Below are positions 30,337 through 42,104 of a stretch of 64,000 nucleotides of DNA, piece by piece. The stretch is taken from positions 8,378,516 to 8,442,515 of the forward strand of contig NC_079205.1 of the NCBI RefSeq assembly GCF_026745355.1, in the 5' to 3' direction. The notes under the pieces are model-generated. The model saw only the letters and a program-made list of their open reading frames with translations, did not search any database and was not told the DNA's origin. Each line of letters begins with the position of its first letter. The first letter of the stretch is position 1. The translations under genes and the position numbers were made by a program. This stretch comes from Beta vulgaris subsp. vulgaris. Lineage: Eukaryota > Streptophyta > Magnoliopsida > Caryophyllales > Amaranthaceae.

Positions 30337-30846
30337 TTAACCATGTAGCATTTTTGCAACTGTATTCCCCACATCGATTATTATCTTTCCAGTCTCCAAA
30401 AACCCTGAAAGCCATTTCTGCTCGGTATAGGAATTGGAAGTGCCGACGTTGAGGCACTTGTTCCAAAGATAATCACTCCTTTGATGCATTTCAGTAGATC
30501 GTTTCTTAAACTTAGCGAAATCAGAGAGCAGATCATGAACAATCAAATCGTTACATGTCTTACCCATCCGTATGAGCTGCCTACAACATTTATCCCCCAA
30601 ATGAACTGTAAAGAATTCGTCGTTTCTAATAATCTCGACGCCGCAGTCTAACGTTATTCTCGACGCACAAATTGCCAATGCTGGGTCTCTAGAAGGAGAT
30701 GGAGCATACGTTATGTCGGATTCGGCTACCGTGACATTGTGATTTACTTCCATAGAAATTGGGTCTGCTTGCAGTGGGCACAGGTTGATGGTTACCATTA
30801 GTATAATGACTACGAATACTAGAGATGACCCCATCAATTTTGACAT
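30337..30846 (-). CDS. Small secreted cysteine-rich protein, prolamin-like/ECA1 family (copy A)
   Basis: Single-exon gene, 169 residues. Residues 1-27 form a signal peptide (VFVVIILMVTINL core), so the product should be secreted. The mature part has the cysteine pattern of the prolamin-like (ECA1 gametogenesis-related/EC1-like) family: C60, C68, C87-C88, C98 and C131, with the hallmark CGVEIIRNDEFF and DKCCRQL segments. Members are usually expressed in gametophytes or seeds, with roles in fertilisation for EC1; nothing here fixes the role. Protein is identical to copy B, 8.9 kb away. Start chosen at the first ATG, which precedes the signal peptide. Homology is by motif only. Confidence 0.75.
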   Translation of the reverse strand: MSKLMGSSLVFVVIILMVTINLCPLQADPISMEVNHNVTVAESDITYAPSPSRDPALAICASRITLDCGVEIIRNDEFFTVHLGDKCCRQLIRMGKTCNDLIVHDLLSDFAKFKKRSTEMHQRSDYLWNKCLNVGTSNSYTEQKWLSGFLETGKIIIDVGNTVAKMLHG

Positions 30847-30970
30847 TTTTGAATTTTTTCACTTGGAGATTGTTATTTTTGTGAATTTGGTTCCACAATT
30901 TATAGCATAGATTTTGAATGACACTGATTTTTTTTTTTTTTTTTCTGGTTTCATTTTGGCCATAACGCCC

Positions 30971-31866
30971 CATTTTTAATAAGTCATAACTCATACATTT
31001 ATTAGTTGTCTTTTTTTTCCATCTTTCTTGGTTTTCTGTTTCCATTTTCTTACCTCCCATAACTCTTAATAAATGTTGTATCGAGGGATGACAATTCAGT
31101 CTAGATCCGATCTTAGTTCTCCCCGATCAGAAGCCCTTTTTTCAACTGATTTAAATGAAACATCAAAAATTCGGGACGACTCCGAGAAAAAAAAAATAAA
31201 CTGATGCTTGCATTAAATTATATCACCAGAGTCAGTGGAACTTCCAGGTTTCAAGTTTCTTCCATAGCGAGTAGAAATTACTCATCATAAATTAAAGTAT
31301 CTTAGTAGTTGGTACAAAACAGGGAGTACTCGAAAGACATAAAACATTCAAACTAATAGCTATATCCTTAGCTGATTTGAATTTGCTAGGCTATCCGCAA
31401 GCCTAATACCTTTTCATTTCTATTCTTTTTCCATTTTTAATAAGTCATAACTCATACATTTATTAATTGTCTTTTTTTTCCATCTTTCTTTGTTTTCTGT
31501 TTCCATTCTCTTACCTCCCATAACTCTTAATAAATGTTGTATCGAGGGATGACAATTCAGTCTGGATCCGACCTTAGTCCTCCCCGATCAGAAGCCCTTT
31601 TTCCAAGAAAGACTGATTTAAATGAAACATCAAAAATTCAGGCCGACTCCGAGAAAAAAAAAATTATATTGATGCTTGCATTAAATTAGATCACCAGAGT
31701 GAGTGGAACTTCCAGGTTTCAAGTTTCTTCCATAGCGAGTAGAAATTACTCATCATAAAGTATCTTAGTAGTTGGTACAAAACAGGGAGTACTTGAAAGA
31801 CATAAAACATTGAAACCAATAGCTATATCCTTAGCTGATTTTAGTTTGCTAGGCTATCCGCAATTT
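30971..31866. repeat. 460-bp tandem repeat upstream of copy A
   Basis: Two units, from 30971 and 31432 (period 461), sharing CATTTTTAATAAGTCATAAC, GTATCGAGGGATGACAATTC and TCCATAGCGAGTAGAAATTA. The first unit begins about 125 bp upstream of the gene's ATG, so the repeat may carry its promoter or upstream element. Confidence 0.9.
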
Positions 31867-33198
31867 CACCTCTTAATTTCCTAAGGAATTTCTATTAGTA
31901 AGTTTGATAAGAAACTCTAATCTAACTTGTTTTTGGAACTAATATGTTTTTTTAAATAAAAGATTTTTGTAATGTTTGTATAATTGGAAAAGAATGGTTG
32001 AACTCGAGAGATTCATAATATAATTGGAAAAATGATCTTGCTTCTCTTAAATAAGTTGGCTAGATAGATAGATCAAAACTTGTGAGTTTCTGAGTCTATT
32101 AGACTGACACATGTGAACCAGTCTTTACTTTTTTCTTGTGTGATAGTTCCTCATTGAAGTGTGGCTCTTAGACTTGACTTGGTACTCTTTAAGACTTTTG
32201 TGACAAGTGCTTTGAAGAAATGATTTTGGCGTTCGTTTCATTTTTTTCGCCTCAGAAATTTTCTTTCATATAATATTTTCCATTCTTTAGCCCTTTTGAG
32301 CCTTAAAGTCCTTATTTCTTTATTAACCATACATTACAAACCTGCGGCCTCCTACATATTTTGCCTAAGTCTAGCTAAGGGGAGTTATTAAGTTGAGTTT
32401 GTATTGTAAGTTTTTGTCATGATATTGTGAAAAGAATTGGGAAAAAAAAGGGGTTATGACATTAAAAAAAATTGTTCTGAGAAGAAAAACAGAAGAATAT
32501 TAAAAAAAAAAAAAGTGTTTGAAGATTATAGAACGGTGAAAATGCTATGGATTATATGAGGAATTGTTACATTTGCATTATTATTTGTTGTTGATATGAT
32601 GAATAATATGAAATAAAAAAAAAGAGTTGGAGTTTGATGTTTGTTGTATATATTGAGTTTGTTGTGATTGAAATCGCACAAGTCATGTATATTTTTTGCT
32701 CCCTTTAGCTTGGTTTTTTAACACCACATGCCTAAATATTATCCCTACCCTTTAACCTTAGCCACATTATAACCTTTTACAAGCCCTTTTGATCTTTATG
32801 CATCTTTGTCACTCTTAAAGTGGAAGAATTGAGACGATAGTCTAGTTTAAATAAAAATACTTCATTTAGAGTCGACTTGGTTACATGTTTTAGTGAATAT
32901 TATTTAACCCTAAACACATGAGAGTAGAGTATTTAAATTATATTTGTGAGAGTCTATCTATTGAACTTGATGTATTCACAAGGGTGAACTCATGCTAGCT
33001 ATCTTTGAGTTGCAAAGAAAACCATTTGTCCATGAAGTATTATGAGTTTTGATAGTATGACATTTTTTATTGCCAAAAGTATAGAATTACTACTAACGAT
33101 TTCTAAATGTTTTGTGACTAGCTTAAAATGTTCTAGTTTCTTGTTTTGTACTTATCTAATTTAGTTATTTCCAATAAAGAAATTTGAGGTGGTGAATT

Positions 33199-34854
33199 CA
33201 CTAGTAGAATAAATGCTATTTGCTGCGGTGATATTGCTGCGGTTTTACCTATACGCAGCAATATAACACGCAAAAAAAAAAAAAAATAGAAATTGACAAT
33301 ATTGCTGCGGTTTTTATAAAAAACCGCAGCAATATAGTATTAACAGAATTTTTTTTGAAAAAAGGTTGACTATTTTACTAGATATATTGCTGCGGTTTTT
33401 ATCAAAAACCGCAGCAATATTTTAAAATAATATTAAAAAATAAAACTTTAATATATTGCTGCGGTTCTTATCAGAAACCGCAGCAATATCATTAATTTTT
33501 TTTTTTAAAAAAATATAAAGCCTACATGTCATGAGTTAGGGTTTTTCTTTCTCATTTCTATCACACTACACAGCACACGCCGTTTCTCCTCCTCTCATCC
33601 CCTCTCTCTCTCTCCTTCTCTCAACCTCTCTCTCTCCTCTCAACCTCGCCGGATCTCTTCGTGGCCTTCTCTTTTCGTCGACAGCAAAGCCCTCGTCGCC
33701 GTTCTCTTTTCGTCGACAGCAAGCCCTCGTCGACGTTCTCTTTTCGTCGACAGCAAGCCCTCGTCGACGTTCTCTTTTCGAAGACCTTGCGCTCGTGGCT
33801 TCGTCGAGATTTCTTCTCGTTGATCGAGATTTCCTCTTCCTCACCAGTCGAAGAACTTGCGTTCGATCGTCTTTCAGATCGACCTTCGAAGCCCTCGCGA
33901 ACCTTCGTCATTCCTCTCGCGTTCGCGTCTTTCAGATCGACCCTTCGAAGGCCTCGCGAACTTTCGTCGTTCCTCTCGCGTTCGGTCGTCTTTCAGATCG
34001 ACCCTTCGAAGCCCTCGCGAACCTTCGTCGTTCCTCTCGAAAGCCGTTGTCGTTCAGGTATTTCTCTGATTTTGACATTCAATTTCTTGTTTTTTTTCGA
34101 TATTTTGTCCTTTCTGCTTTGAGTTTTACGATTTTAATTTTAAAGTTGTTTACGTTTATTTTTGCAAGATTTTGTTCGTCCTCTTTGTCGTTGTTCGTCC
34201 TCCTTCTCGCTGCTCGCTGGACGTTGAATCGCTGCTCTGGGCTATATTTCACTTTCATTTTTCAGTTTATTATTTTTTGTTTTAGGGTTTTTTGTTTTCA
34301 GTTTTTTATTTTTTTAATATTGTTCTTATTATATTTTTATTAGTCATTTAGTTGTAACTGTTTTATTATTTTTGCTTTTTCATTTTATTTTTTGTATTAT
34401 TTATGTAGTTACTTTTTTTATTTATATATATTAATCTGATTTATATGTCATTTTATCTTCAGTTCGTTTATGAATTTGGTGGATAGTGGATGGATTTGTT
34501 GCTTGATTTTAATCTTTCAAATGTGATTGCAAAATGCAAAAAAAAAAAAAATTTTTTTTTTGGGTTACCAGGACCTATTGCTGCGGTTTTGGGCCAAAAC
34601 CGCAGCAATAGTTTGACATATTGCTGCGGTTTTGGCCCAAAACCGCAGCAATACGTTCTGTTAAATCCATAATACATAATAATATTGCTGCGGTTTGGAG
34701 TAAAAACCGCAGCAATATTTGTAGATATTGCTGCGGTTTAAAACCGCAGCAATATAATTATTACCTATTGCTGCGCCCTTAATTGCTGCGCGCCCAAATC
34801 CGCAGCAATATGCCACTTTTTAACCGCAGCAAATAGCATTTTATTCTACTAGTG
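33199..34854. mobile_element. Complete non-autonomous CACTA element with palindromic subterminal arrays
   Basis: 1656 bp. Termini CACTAGTAGAATAAATGC and, inverted, the same with ATTCTACTAGTG; flanked by the 3-bp duplication ATT (33196-33198 and 34855-34857), as for En/Spm-type elements. Both ends carry near-perfect palindromes built of ATTGCTGCGGTTTT and its complement (left 33222-33490, right 34575-34830). The middle (33540-34070) is GC-rich with minisatellites and could be a captured exon; 34075-34560 is T-rich. No transposase. Confidence 0.92.
33690..34040. repeat. Minisatellites inside the CACTA
   Basis: A 36-bp unit (GTCGACAGCAAGCCCTCGTC) repeated about three times at 33690-33785, then a unit of about 60 bp (TCTTTCAGATCGACCCTTCG) three times at 33865-34040. 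All six frames stay partly open through them, so the R/S-rich translations are probably not genuine proteins. Confidence 0.8.
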
Positions 34855-34946
34855 ATTAGATCTTACATTTAGTTGGTAAATTGCATTTAGTTTACTTTTA
34901 GTGGTAGTTTGATCGAGGACGACCAAAAGATAAGTGTGGGGGAATT

Positions 34947-36525
34947 TGATAAGTGTCTATTCATACACATTTTTACCCTCTAATATAATACTTTTTGTGT
35001 CGTCTGTTGAGTTATATGAATTAAATATTATACTTTTAGTGTCGTCTGTTGAGTTATATGAGTTAAATATTATACTTTTAGAATATTTCGATTTAACACT
35101 TGGTAATTATTTTTAGTGTTTAAAATATAAATTTGTTTCTATGTTAGTTATTTAATGATATTCTATTTAATTAAGAGTTTGAAGAGATGCACTAAATTCG
35201 ATTATTACTAAAACTGCAGGACTGGTATAGTATTTTGGTCGTATCTCACTCATACGGAGTCAAAATGAGGCGATTCAAGTAGCTACGAAAAGCTGAGATC
35301 GACACCTACAACTTTGGAGAAGCATGCAAGAGCTAAGTCAACTGTGTACTAGATCGAAATTACATTATAGATAAGCAACCCATATACATATACAATTACA
35401 AAATGAAAGAAGTAGGAGTGTAGGAGAGGATAAAAAGAAAATAAAGAAAAGAAACAAAAGAAACCTATTGTTGGTTTAGAAGACACGTAGCGGTACAAGG
35501 ATAATTAAGTGAGAAGATGAGTTAACTTAAGCCCAATGTTGCAAATGAAATAAACAACATGGGGAATACAAAGAAAAGGGGTTTTTAGACTCTAAGAGCA
35601 CGAGAGCAACTTAAATGTGCGGAAAAAAAAATACAGAAGTGAAGAGGCCGAAGGAGGGGGTAGTACGCGCAAGTGGGAAGGCGAGAGCGGCGATGAGCAT
35701 GTGCCAGAGATGATGGCGATATTTCAGGCCGAAAATTCATCCCTAATGAGTTTTCTCTACTCTTTTTTATCTGTTTTCTTTGTTTACATGTCGAATTTAG
35801 AGTAGTTTTACACTAGTAGTAATATGTAATTGACTATTTGATATATGGGTTTATACGTTTTTTTTTTTGTGTTATAAACGATTAGTTTCTTTTGGGTATT
35901 TATACAAGATTTATTATCTGGCTTTTGATTCATGTTTATTAATTTAGTTTGATCACCTAAATTATTTATGTTTCCATTGCTAGATTAATTGTAGTTTTAA
36001 TATGGTTGCAACTTTCTGGTCTAATTATAATTATTAGAATCTTGTGTAATAATTGAATTCAATTGGTTAGAGCATACTGGCAAGTTTGAGTTCAGTTGGT
36101 TGGTGTTTCTAATGCTGTCAAGTTGATAATTTGATACATGCTTTCATGGTTGGATTAATTTAGCTTGATTAGGATTAAATTTTTGTTCTTTCACGGGATT
36201 TAGCGAGTCAGAAAGATAAAGCTAGTAATTACTCGCTTTCAAGGGATTATATAGTTAACCAATCTACCCTAGGCTAGTCGAATGAGTCATGATTGTACCT
36301 AATATATGTAGAAAGTTATGTGTCTCCTATTAGTTTCTTAGTTATATTTTAAAACCGAATTTATTTCCTCCAATTTATATATATTCATATTTTAGTTCGA
36401 CAATTTTAGTATAGAATTAAGTGATATCCAAACTTTCCCGACATATTTAAATAATAATAGTCATTTATATAAGTAATCAATTAGTTTAAGATATATAATA
36501 ACGCATTCTCTTTGGGTTCGACCCT
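34947..36525 (+). mobile_element. 3' LTR of the Tat/Athila-like element (truncated)
   Basis: Starts TGATAAGTGTC right after the PPT and is homologous to the 5' LTR at 42331-43932 over nearly its whole length. Similarity stops near 36525, about 90 bp short of the expected LTR end, so the right end is lost. An ORF at 35617-35805 lies within the LTR and is not a gene. Confidence 0.7.
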
Positions 36526-38650
36526 TCCTATAAATTAAAACGCTGACCCTCCCTCACTTACTAGCCGCAAATCTCACGTCTATCACACTCACCATCTCTC
36601 TCTCTCGCACTACTCTCACTCTCTTGGTCTACTCTCTGTCTCTGATCACTCTCCATCAATGACCAGTCAATCATCGTTAGCCGAATAGCCAAGCCAGGTA
36701 ATGTTCGGAATTCTCACTATTTAAATAATATAATGAAGTAGAAGTGTAGAACTAGTAGAAGCTAATTGCAAAATTAGTATATAAAATTGTGCATAATGAT
36801 TATATATACATGTGATAATGTACGGGGAATTTTTTTTGTGTTGGACCCATTTTAGACCCTAGACCCTACCTAGACCCTATCGGACCCTACGTGTATGGGT
36901 ACGGGTCCTAAAAAAATTTACCCTATGGGTATGGGTCTACATCCAAAAATTAGGGTATGGGTATGGGTCTAGCCTTACCCTACCCAGACTCTGCCCATTG
37001 TCATCCCTATTAGAGGTTTGAGAATGAAAGGGAAAATTACACTTATGTCCTAATGTTCTCTAAAATTATTACCCTTACCTAGGTATTCCTAAACCTAACA
37101 TATTTCACAAATTAAAACCTTTTAGTTCTCAGTTGTTTTGTTGCTTCTCCATTCTACTCTTGTTCAAGTACATAGAGGCGAGAAATATGAAGCATACAAG
37201 AAAAAAAACGAACATGACTCGTTGAAAGAAATTAAAATACCGCCTTATTTAAAATAAGGATTAGTATTGGATTGTATAGATGTGGTTTAAATTATTATCT
37301 ATAAACAACAAAATACACAAGAATGAAAATTATGGCAATGTCCTTATTTATCATTTTACACTACCAATTAAGAAGCAGCTATCAGCTATCTACCAAACAC
37401 CTTTATACAAACAATCAATACAATTAGCTAGTAAAATCATCTAATACAATCAGCTATCAACTAATACAATCAGCTATCAGCTAACAATAAGCTATCAGCT
37501 AATGCAATAAGCTATCAGCTAATATAATCAGCTAACAGCTAACAAATATCTACTAATTGCCAAACATCTAACAACTATCAGTACGTATATTATAAGCTTA
37601 AATATTTTGTGGGTTGGGTTGAACTTGTTGGGCTCCAAAGGGGTGAACCCAAATCCAGTCCCAAAATGTTTAGACTTGAAAATTCGAATTCCATTCCAGT
37701 CCAAATATTTTCCGCTCTAGTGCAATCGGACAAGTTTGGATTACACTTTAGACTTTTCAAGAGGCTAGAAATTTTTTTAATATGAAGACTTTGGTTGTTT
37801 CATTTTGTAGCCGGGTAGAAATAAGAAGCATGTTGAAAAACTAAAGATGGTATATGAAAATATTATTTAATCCATATATAATAGTAAAATACAATTTTAA
37901 AATCATTCAAAAGTATTTCCTATGGGATTATGAAGTATATATAGGCAGATGATGTTTCTTTTGATTTGTGTTTTTCCTTTTAAAATTCTTTTTTTTTTTT
38001 TTGGTAAACTAGGGAATAATCATAGCTTAAATAGACATATGGTTGGTAATTGCTACACACACTAATACATGGAATAATAAGTGACAAGGATTAAACAATG
38101 AATGTCGTGGATATGTGTTCTTTATTTACAAATAACACTTTTAAGTTCTATTTCTCAAACATATATAGATTTAGCTTTTATATTCTTAATTTTTATATGA
38201 TTATTCTTATATATGGGTGTGTTTTCCGGCATGACTGAAACTAATGGTAATGTGGGTGTAGTCGAAAATCAAGTGATTTTTCTTCCAAATGATCTCAATT
38301 TGCAAGAGAAAATAGAATAACATATATATTCAATGTACATGTTTTTATTTTAGTGTCAATTATAGCGAAGTAATATTTTTTTTATCATTTGTAAATCAAG
38401 TGACTTTGAAGAGGGAGGAAGAGAAAGGAGAGAGAAAATAAATAGGTACTATTTTTTTTTGCTGTTTTATTTAATTTTTTAATTCATTAAAATGCCTAAA
38501 ATTAACAGTGTTAAGCATAATGTAACAAAAATTAGTTTTAGGTCCTTAACCGTACCTTTTCAAAGTTGAAGTCCTTAACCCTATCTTTTGGCAAAGTTGA
38601 GGTCTTTAGTTTTAGCTTAACTCAGATAATGCCTATATCATCAAATACTA
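36526..38650. other. Intergenic, repeat remnants
   Basis: 36838-37012 is rich in GACCCTA/TATGGGTATGGGTC words and ends CATTGTCATCCCTA, resembling one end of a hAT MITE of the TAGGGATGACAATG type; the partner end is missing. 37378-37545 is a minisatellite of AATCAGCTATCAGCTA-like units. The rest is AT-rich with no gene. Confidence 0.5.
37378..37545. repeat. CAGCTATCAGCTAA minisatellite
   Basis: About eight diverged units of 16-21 bp containing AATCAGCTATCAGCTA or shortened forms. Confidence 0.8.
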
Positions 38651-40503
38651 ATGATTTGTATAAAGGCATAGTAATCGTTATTAGTAGCCATACATGTTTC
38701 TATTGGTCCGCAAAAAAGTGAATGCAGAGTTATGAAATCAAAAAAACAAGAGTTTGTCTTGTAAAAGATCGCCTATTTTAAAATTAAAATTAGATAATGG
38801 TAAGTCCAATATTAAAAAGAGAATTAGCCTTATTATGACTAGGTTAATTTCTTTCCGTGACTAGTTTAATTTATTTATTTTTGAAAGAAACAACATACGT
38901 TTTCCTCGGAAAAAAAAAAAACATAAACATAAACAAGTTTAAAAGTGAAGCACTAGTTGAGCATGTGATACCATATCCTGATAATAAGTTGGGAAGAGTA
39001 AGTGATAAGGATTAAACAGTGAATGTTTAATGGCAACATAATTTATACATGAGTACGTACATACTATATATAGCCTGAGATCGAATCATTTGCTACAACA
39101 TAAAAAATGATTCTCATAAAATATTTAATTAGGACGGATCTTAGAAGTAGCTTTATTTAGTTAATTTCTCATACATATTATAGATTAGAACTCTGTATAT
39201 CATCTGTACGGTACGGTATAGAAAAATTAAAGCTAGTTTTAAGTTTTAACCATGTAGCATTTTTGCAACTGTATTCCCCACATCGATTATTATCTTTCCA
39301 GTCTCCAAAAACCCTGAAAGCCATTTCTGCTCGGTATAGGAATTGGAAGTGCCGACGTTGAGGCACTTGTTCCAAAGATAATCACTCCTTTGATGCATTT
39401 CAGTAGATCGTTTCTTAAACTTAGCGAAATCAGAGAGCAGATCATGAACAATCAAATCGTTACATGTCTTACCCATCCGTATGAGCTGCCTACAACATTT
39501 ATCCCCCAAATGAACTGTAAAGAATTCGTCGTTTCTAATAATCTCGACGCCGCAGTCTAACGTTATTCTCGACGCACAAATTGCCAATGCTGGGTCTCTA
39601 GAAGGAGATGGAGCATACGTTATGTCGGATTCGGCTACCGTGACATTGTGATTTACTTCCATAGAAATTGGGTCTGCTTGCAATGGGCACAGGTTGATGG
39701 TTACCATTAGTATAATGACTACGAATACTAGAGATGACCCCATCAATTTTGACATTTTGTGAATTTTTTCACTTGGAGATTGTTATTTTTGTGAATTTGG
39801 TTCCACAATTTATAGCATAGATTTTGAATGACACTGATTTTTATTCTTTTTTTTTGGTTTCATTTTGGCCATAACGCCCCATTTTTAATAAGTCATAACT
39901 CATACATTTATTAGTTGTCTTTTTTTTCCATCTTTCTTGGTTTTCTGTTTCCATTTTCTTACCTCCCATAACTCTTAATAAATGTTGTATCGAGGGATGA
40001 CAATTCAGCGTGTATCCGACCTTAGTTCTCCCCGATCAGAAGCCCTTTTTCCACGAAAGACTGATTTAAAGAAACATCAAAAATTCGGGCCGACTCTGAG
40101 AAAAAAAAAATTAAACTGATGCTTGCATTAAATTAGATCACCAGAGTGAGTGGAACTTCCAAGTTTCAAGTTTCTTCCATAGCGAGTAGAAATTACTCAT
40201 CATAAAGTATCTTAGTAGTTGGTACGAAACAGGGAGTACTCGGAAGACATAAAACATTCAAACCAATAGCTATATCCTTAGCTGATTTTAATTTGCTAGG
40301 CTATCCGCAAGCCTAATACCTTTTCATTTCTATTCTTTTTCCATTTTTAATAAGTCATAACTCATACATTTATTAGTTGTCTTTTTTTTCCATCTTTCTT
40401 TGTTTTCTGTTTCCATTTTCTTACCTCCCATAACCTCCCCGATCAGAAGCCCTTTTTCCAAGAAAGACTGATTTAAATGAAACATCAAAAATTCGGGACG
40501 ACT
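38651..40503. repeat. Segmental duplication copy B
   Basis: Starts ATTTGTATAAAGGCATAG and matches copy A (29807 onward), including the gene and the 460-bp repeats. It runs into the gap at 40504 and continues after it to about 41757. Confidence 0.9.
39246..39755 (-). CDS. Small secreted cysteine-rich protein, prolamin-like/ECA1 family (copy B)
   Basis: 169 residues, identical in protein sequence to copy A: signal peptide 1-27, cysteines at 60, 68, 87-88, 98 and 131. I noticed one silent base difference in the coding part (CTTGCAATGGGC here, CTTGCAGTGGGC in A, plus strand). The 5' flank differs by a short indel just before the ATG. Near-identity of coding and flank implies a recent duplication or gene conversion. 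Both copies keep an open frame, so both may be expressed. Confidence 0.75.
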   Translation of the reverse strand: MSKLMGSSLVFVVIILMVTINLCPLQADPISMEVNHNVTVAESDITYAPSPSRDPALAICASRITLDCGVEIIRNDEFFTVHLGDKCCRQLIRMGKTCNDLIVHDLLSDFAKFKKRSTEMHQRSDYLWNKCLNVGTSNSYTEQKWLSGFLETGKIIIDVGNTVAKMLHG

Positions 40504-41757
40504 NNNNNNNNNNNNNNNNNNNNNNNNNNNNNNNNNNNNNNNNNNNNNNNNNNNNNNNNNNNNNNNNNNNNNNNNNNNNNNNNNNNNNNNNNNNNNNNNN
40601 NNNNNNNNNNNNNNNNNNNNNNNNNNNNNNNNNNNNNNNNNNNNNNNNNNNNNNNNNNNNNNNNNNNNNNNNNNNNNNNNNNNNNNNNNNNNNNNNNNNN
40701 NNNNNNNNNNNNNNNNNNNNNNNNNNNNNNNNNNNNNNNNNNNNNNNNNNNNNNNNNNNNNNNNNNNNNNNNNNNNNNNNNNNNNNNNNNNNNNNNNNNN
40801 NNNNNNNNNNNNNNNNNNNNNNNNNNNNNNNNNNNNNNNNNNNNNNNNNNNNNNNNNNNNNNNNNNNNNNNNNNNNNNNNNNNNNNNNNNNNNNNNNNNN
40901 NNNNNNNNNNNNNNNNNNNNNNNNNNNNNNNNNNNNNNNNNNNNNNNNNNNNNNNNNNNNNNNNNNNNNNNNNNNNNNNNNNNNNNNNNNNNNNNNNNNN
41001 NNNNNNNNNNNNNNNNNNNNNNNNNNNNNNNNNNNNNNNNNNNNNNNNNNNNNNNNNNNNNNNNNNNNNNNNNNNNNNNNNNNNNNNNNNNNNNNNNNNN
41101 NNNNNNNNNNNNNNNNNNNNNNNNNNNNNNNNNNNNNNNNNNNNNNNNNNNNNNNNNNNNNNNNNNNNNNNNNNNNNNNNNNNNNNNNNNNNNNNNNNNN
41201 NNNNNNNNNNNNNNNNNNNNNNNNNNNNNNNNNNNNNNNNNNNNNNNNNNNNNNNNNNNNNNNNNNNNNNNNNNNNNNNNNNNNNNNNNNNNNNNNNNNN
41301 NNNNNNNNNNNNNNNNNNNNNNNNNNNNNNNNNNNNNNNNNNNNNNNNNNNNNNNNNNNNNNNNNNNNNNNNNNNNNNNNNNNNNNNNNNNNNNNNNNNN
41401 NNNNNNNNNNNNNNNNNNNNNNNNNNNNNNNNNNNNNNNNNNNNNNNNNNNNNNNNNNNNNNNNNNNNNNNNNNNNNNNNNNNNNNNNNNNNNNNNNNNN
41501 ACTTCGAGAAAAAAAATTAAACTGATGCTTGCATTAAATTAGATCACCAGAGTGAGTGGGACTTCCAGGTTTCAAGTTTCTTCCATAGCGAGTAGAAATT
41601 ACTCATCATAAAGTATCTTAGTAGTTGGTACAAAACAGGGAGTACTCGAAAGACATAAAACATTCAAACCAATAGCTATATCCTTAGCTGATTTTAATTT
41701 GCTAGGCTATCCGCAAGCCTAATACCTTTTCATTTCTATTCTTTTTCCATAATTTAG
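39880..41757. repeat. 460-bp tandem repeat upstream of copy B, with assembly gap
   Basis: Units start at 39880 and 40342 (period 462); a third partial unit emerges after the gap at 41501. The N run (40504-41500, 997 bases) lies inside the array, so the true number of units is unknown. One unit shortened between 40436 and 40441 shows an internal deletion. Confidence 0.88.
40504..41500. other. Assembly gap (N)
   Basis: 997 Ns flanked on both sides by repeat sequence. The long open frame spanning it is an artefact. Confidence 0.99.
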
Positions 41758-41759
41758 TA

Positions 41760-42104
41760 CTCCCTCCGTCCCAAAATATTAGTTCCCATTTTCCTTTTTT
41801 CACGGTAATTTATGCAAGTAGAATCCAAGAAGAATAGTAAAGATTTTTTGTTTATTTAAATAAATGTTGTATGGGAAAAGATGATTTTAAGAGAGAGAGT
41901 GGAGAATAATTGGTGAAAGAACATTAATTGTAACATTTTGGTTGAATAAACAAAGGAAAAAATAAATTTCAAGAAGAAAATAAATGATGGGACACGATTT
42001 TTCTAGACAAATTACGGAAAAATGTGGAACCAAATATGGAAATGGGAACTATATTTTGGGACACCCAAAATGAAAATGGAAACTATATTTTGGGACGGAG
42101 GGAG
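41760..42104. mobile_element. Stowaway MITE
   Basis: TA|CTCCCTCCGTCCCAAAATAT at the left, inverted copy ending GACGGAGGGAG|TA at the right. 345 bp. The right end is internally duplicated (AACTATATTTTGGGAC occurs twice, about 35 bp apart). Confidence 0.92.

Larger units (their letters stand above)
29807..31866. repeat. Segmental duplication copy A (with the prolamin-like gene)
   Basis: Nearly identical to 38651-41720 (interrupted by the gap), starting at ATTTGTATAAAGGCATAG. It contains the small secreted protein gene and two upstream 460-bp repeat units. Small indels separate the copies outside the gene (for example near 30050 and 30120). Confidence 0.9.
31870..34946 (+). mobile_element. 3' internal part of a Tat/Athila-like Ty3 retrotransposon, with CACTA inserted
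   Basis: Non-coding, T-rich sequence leading to CGAGGACGACCAAAAGATAA and the polypurine tract GTGGGGGAATT (34936-34946) directly before the LTR start TGATAAG. That is the usual 3' end of Tat/Athila elements. A CACTA (33199-34854) sits inside. No pol remains in this window. Confidence 0.6.

Noticed and set aside
30269..30466. 65-codon ORF overlapping the prolamin-like gene, repeated at 39178-39375
   Set aside because: Same-strand out-of-frame shadow of the C-terminus of the real gene.
33566..34343. Arg/Ser/Phe-rich ORFs of 90-182 codons
   Set aside because: Open in several frames and both strands because of GC-rich minisatellites within a CACTA; no domain and no consistent frame.
40477..41520. 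A 347-codon open frame on the plus strand
   Set aside because: It consists almost entirely of the N gap and has no real sequence.
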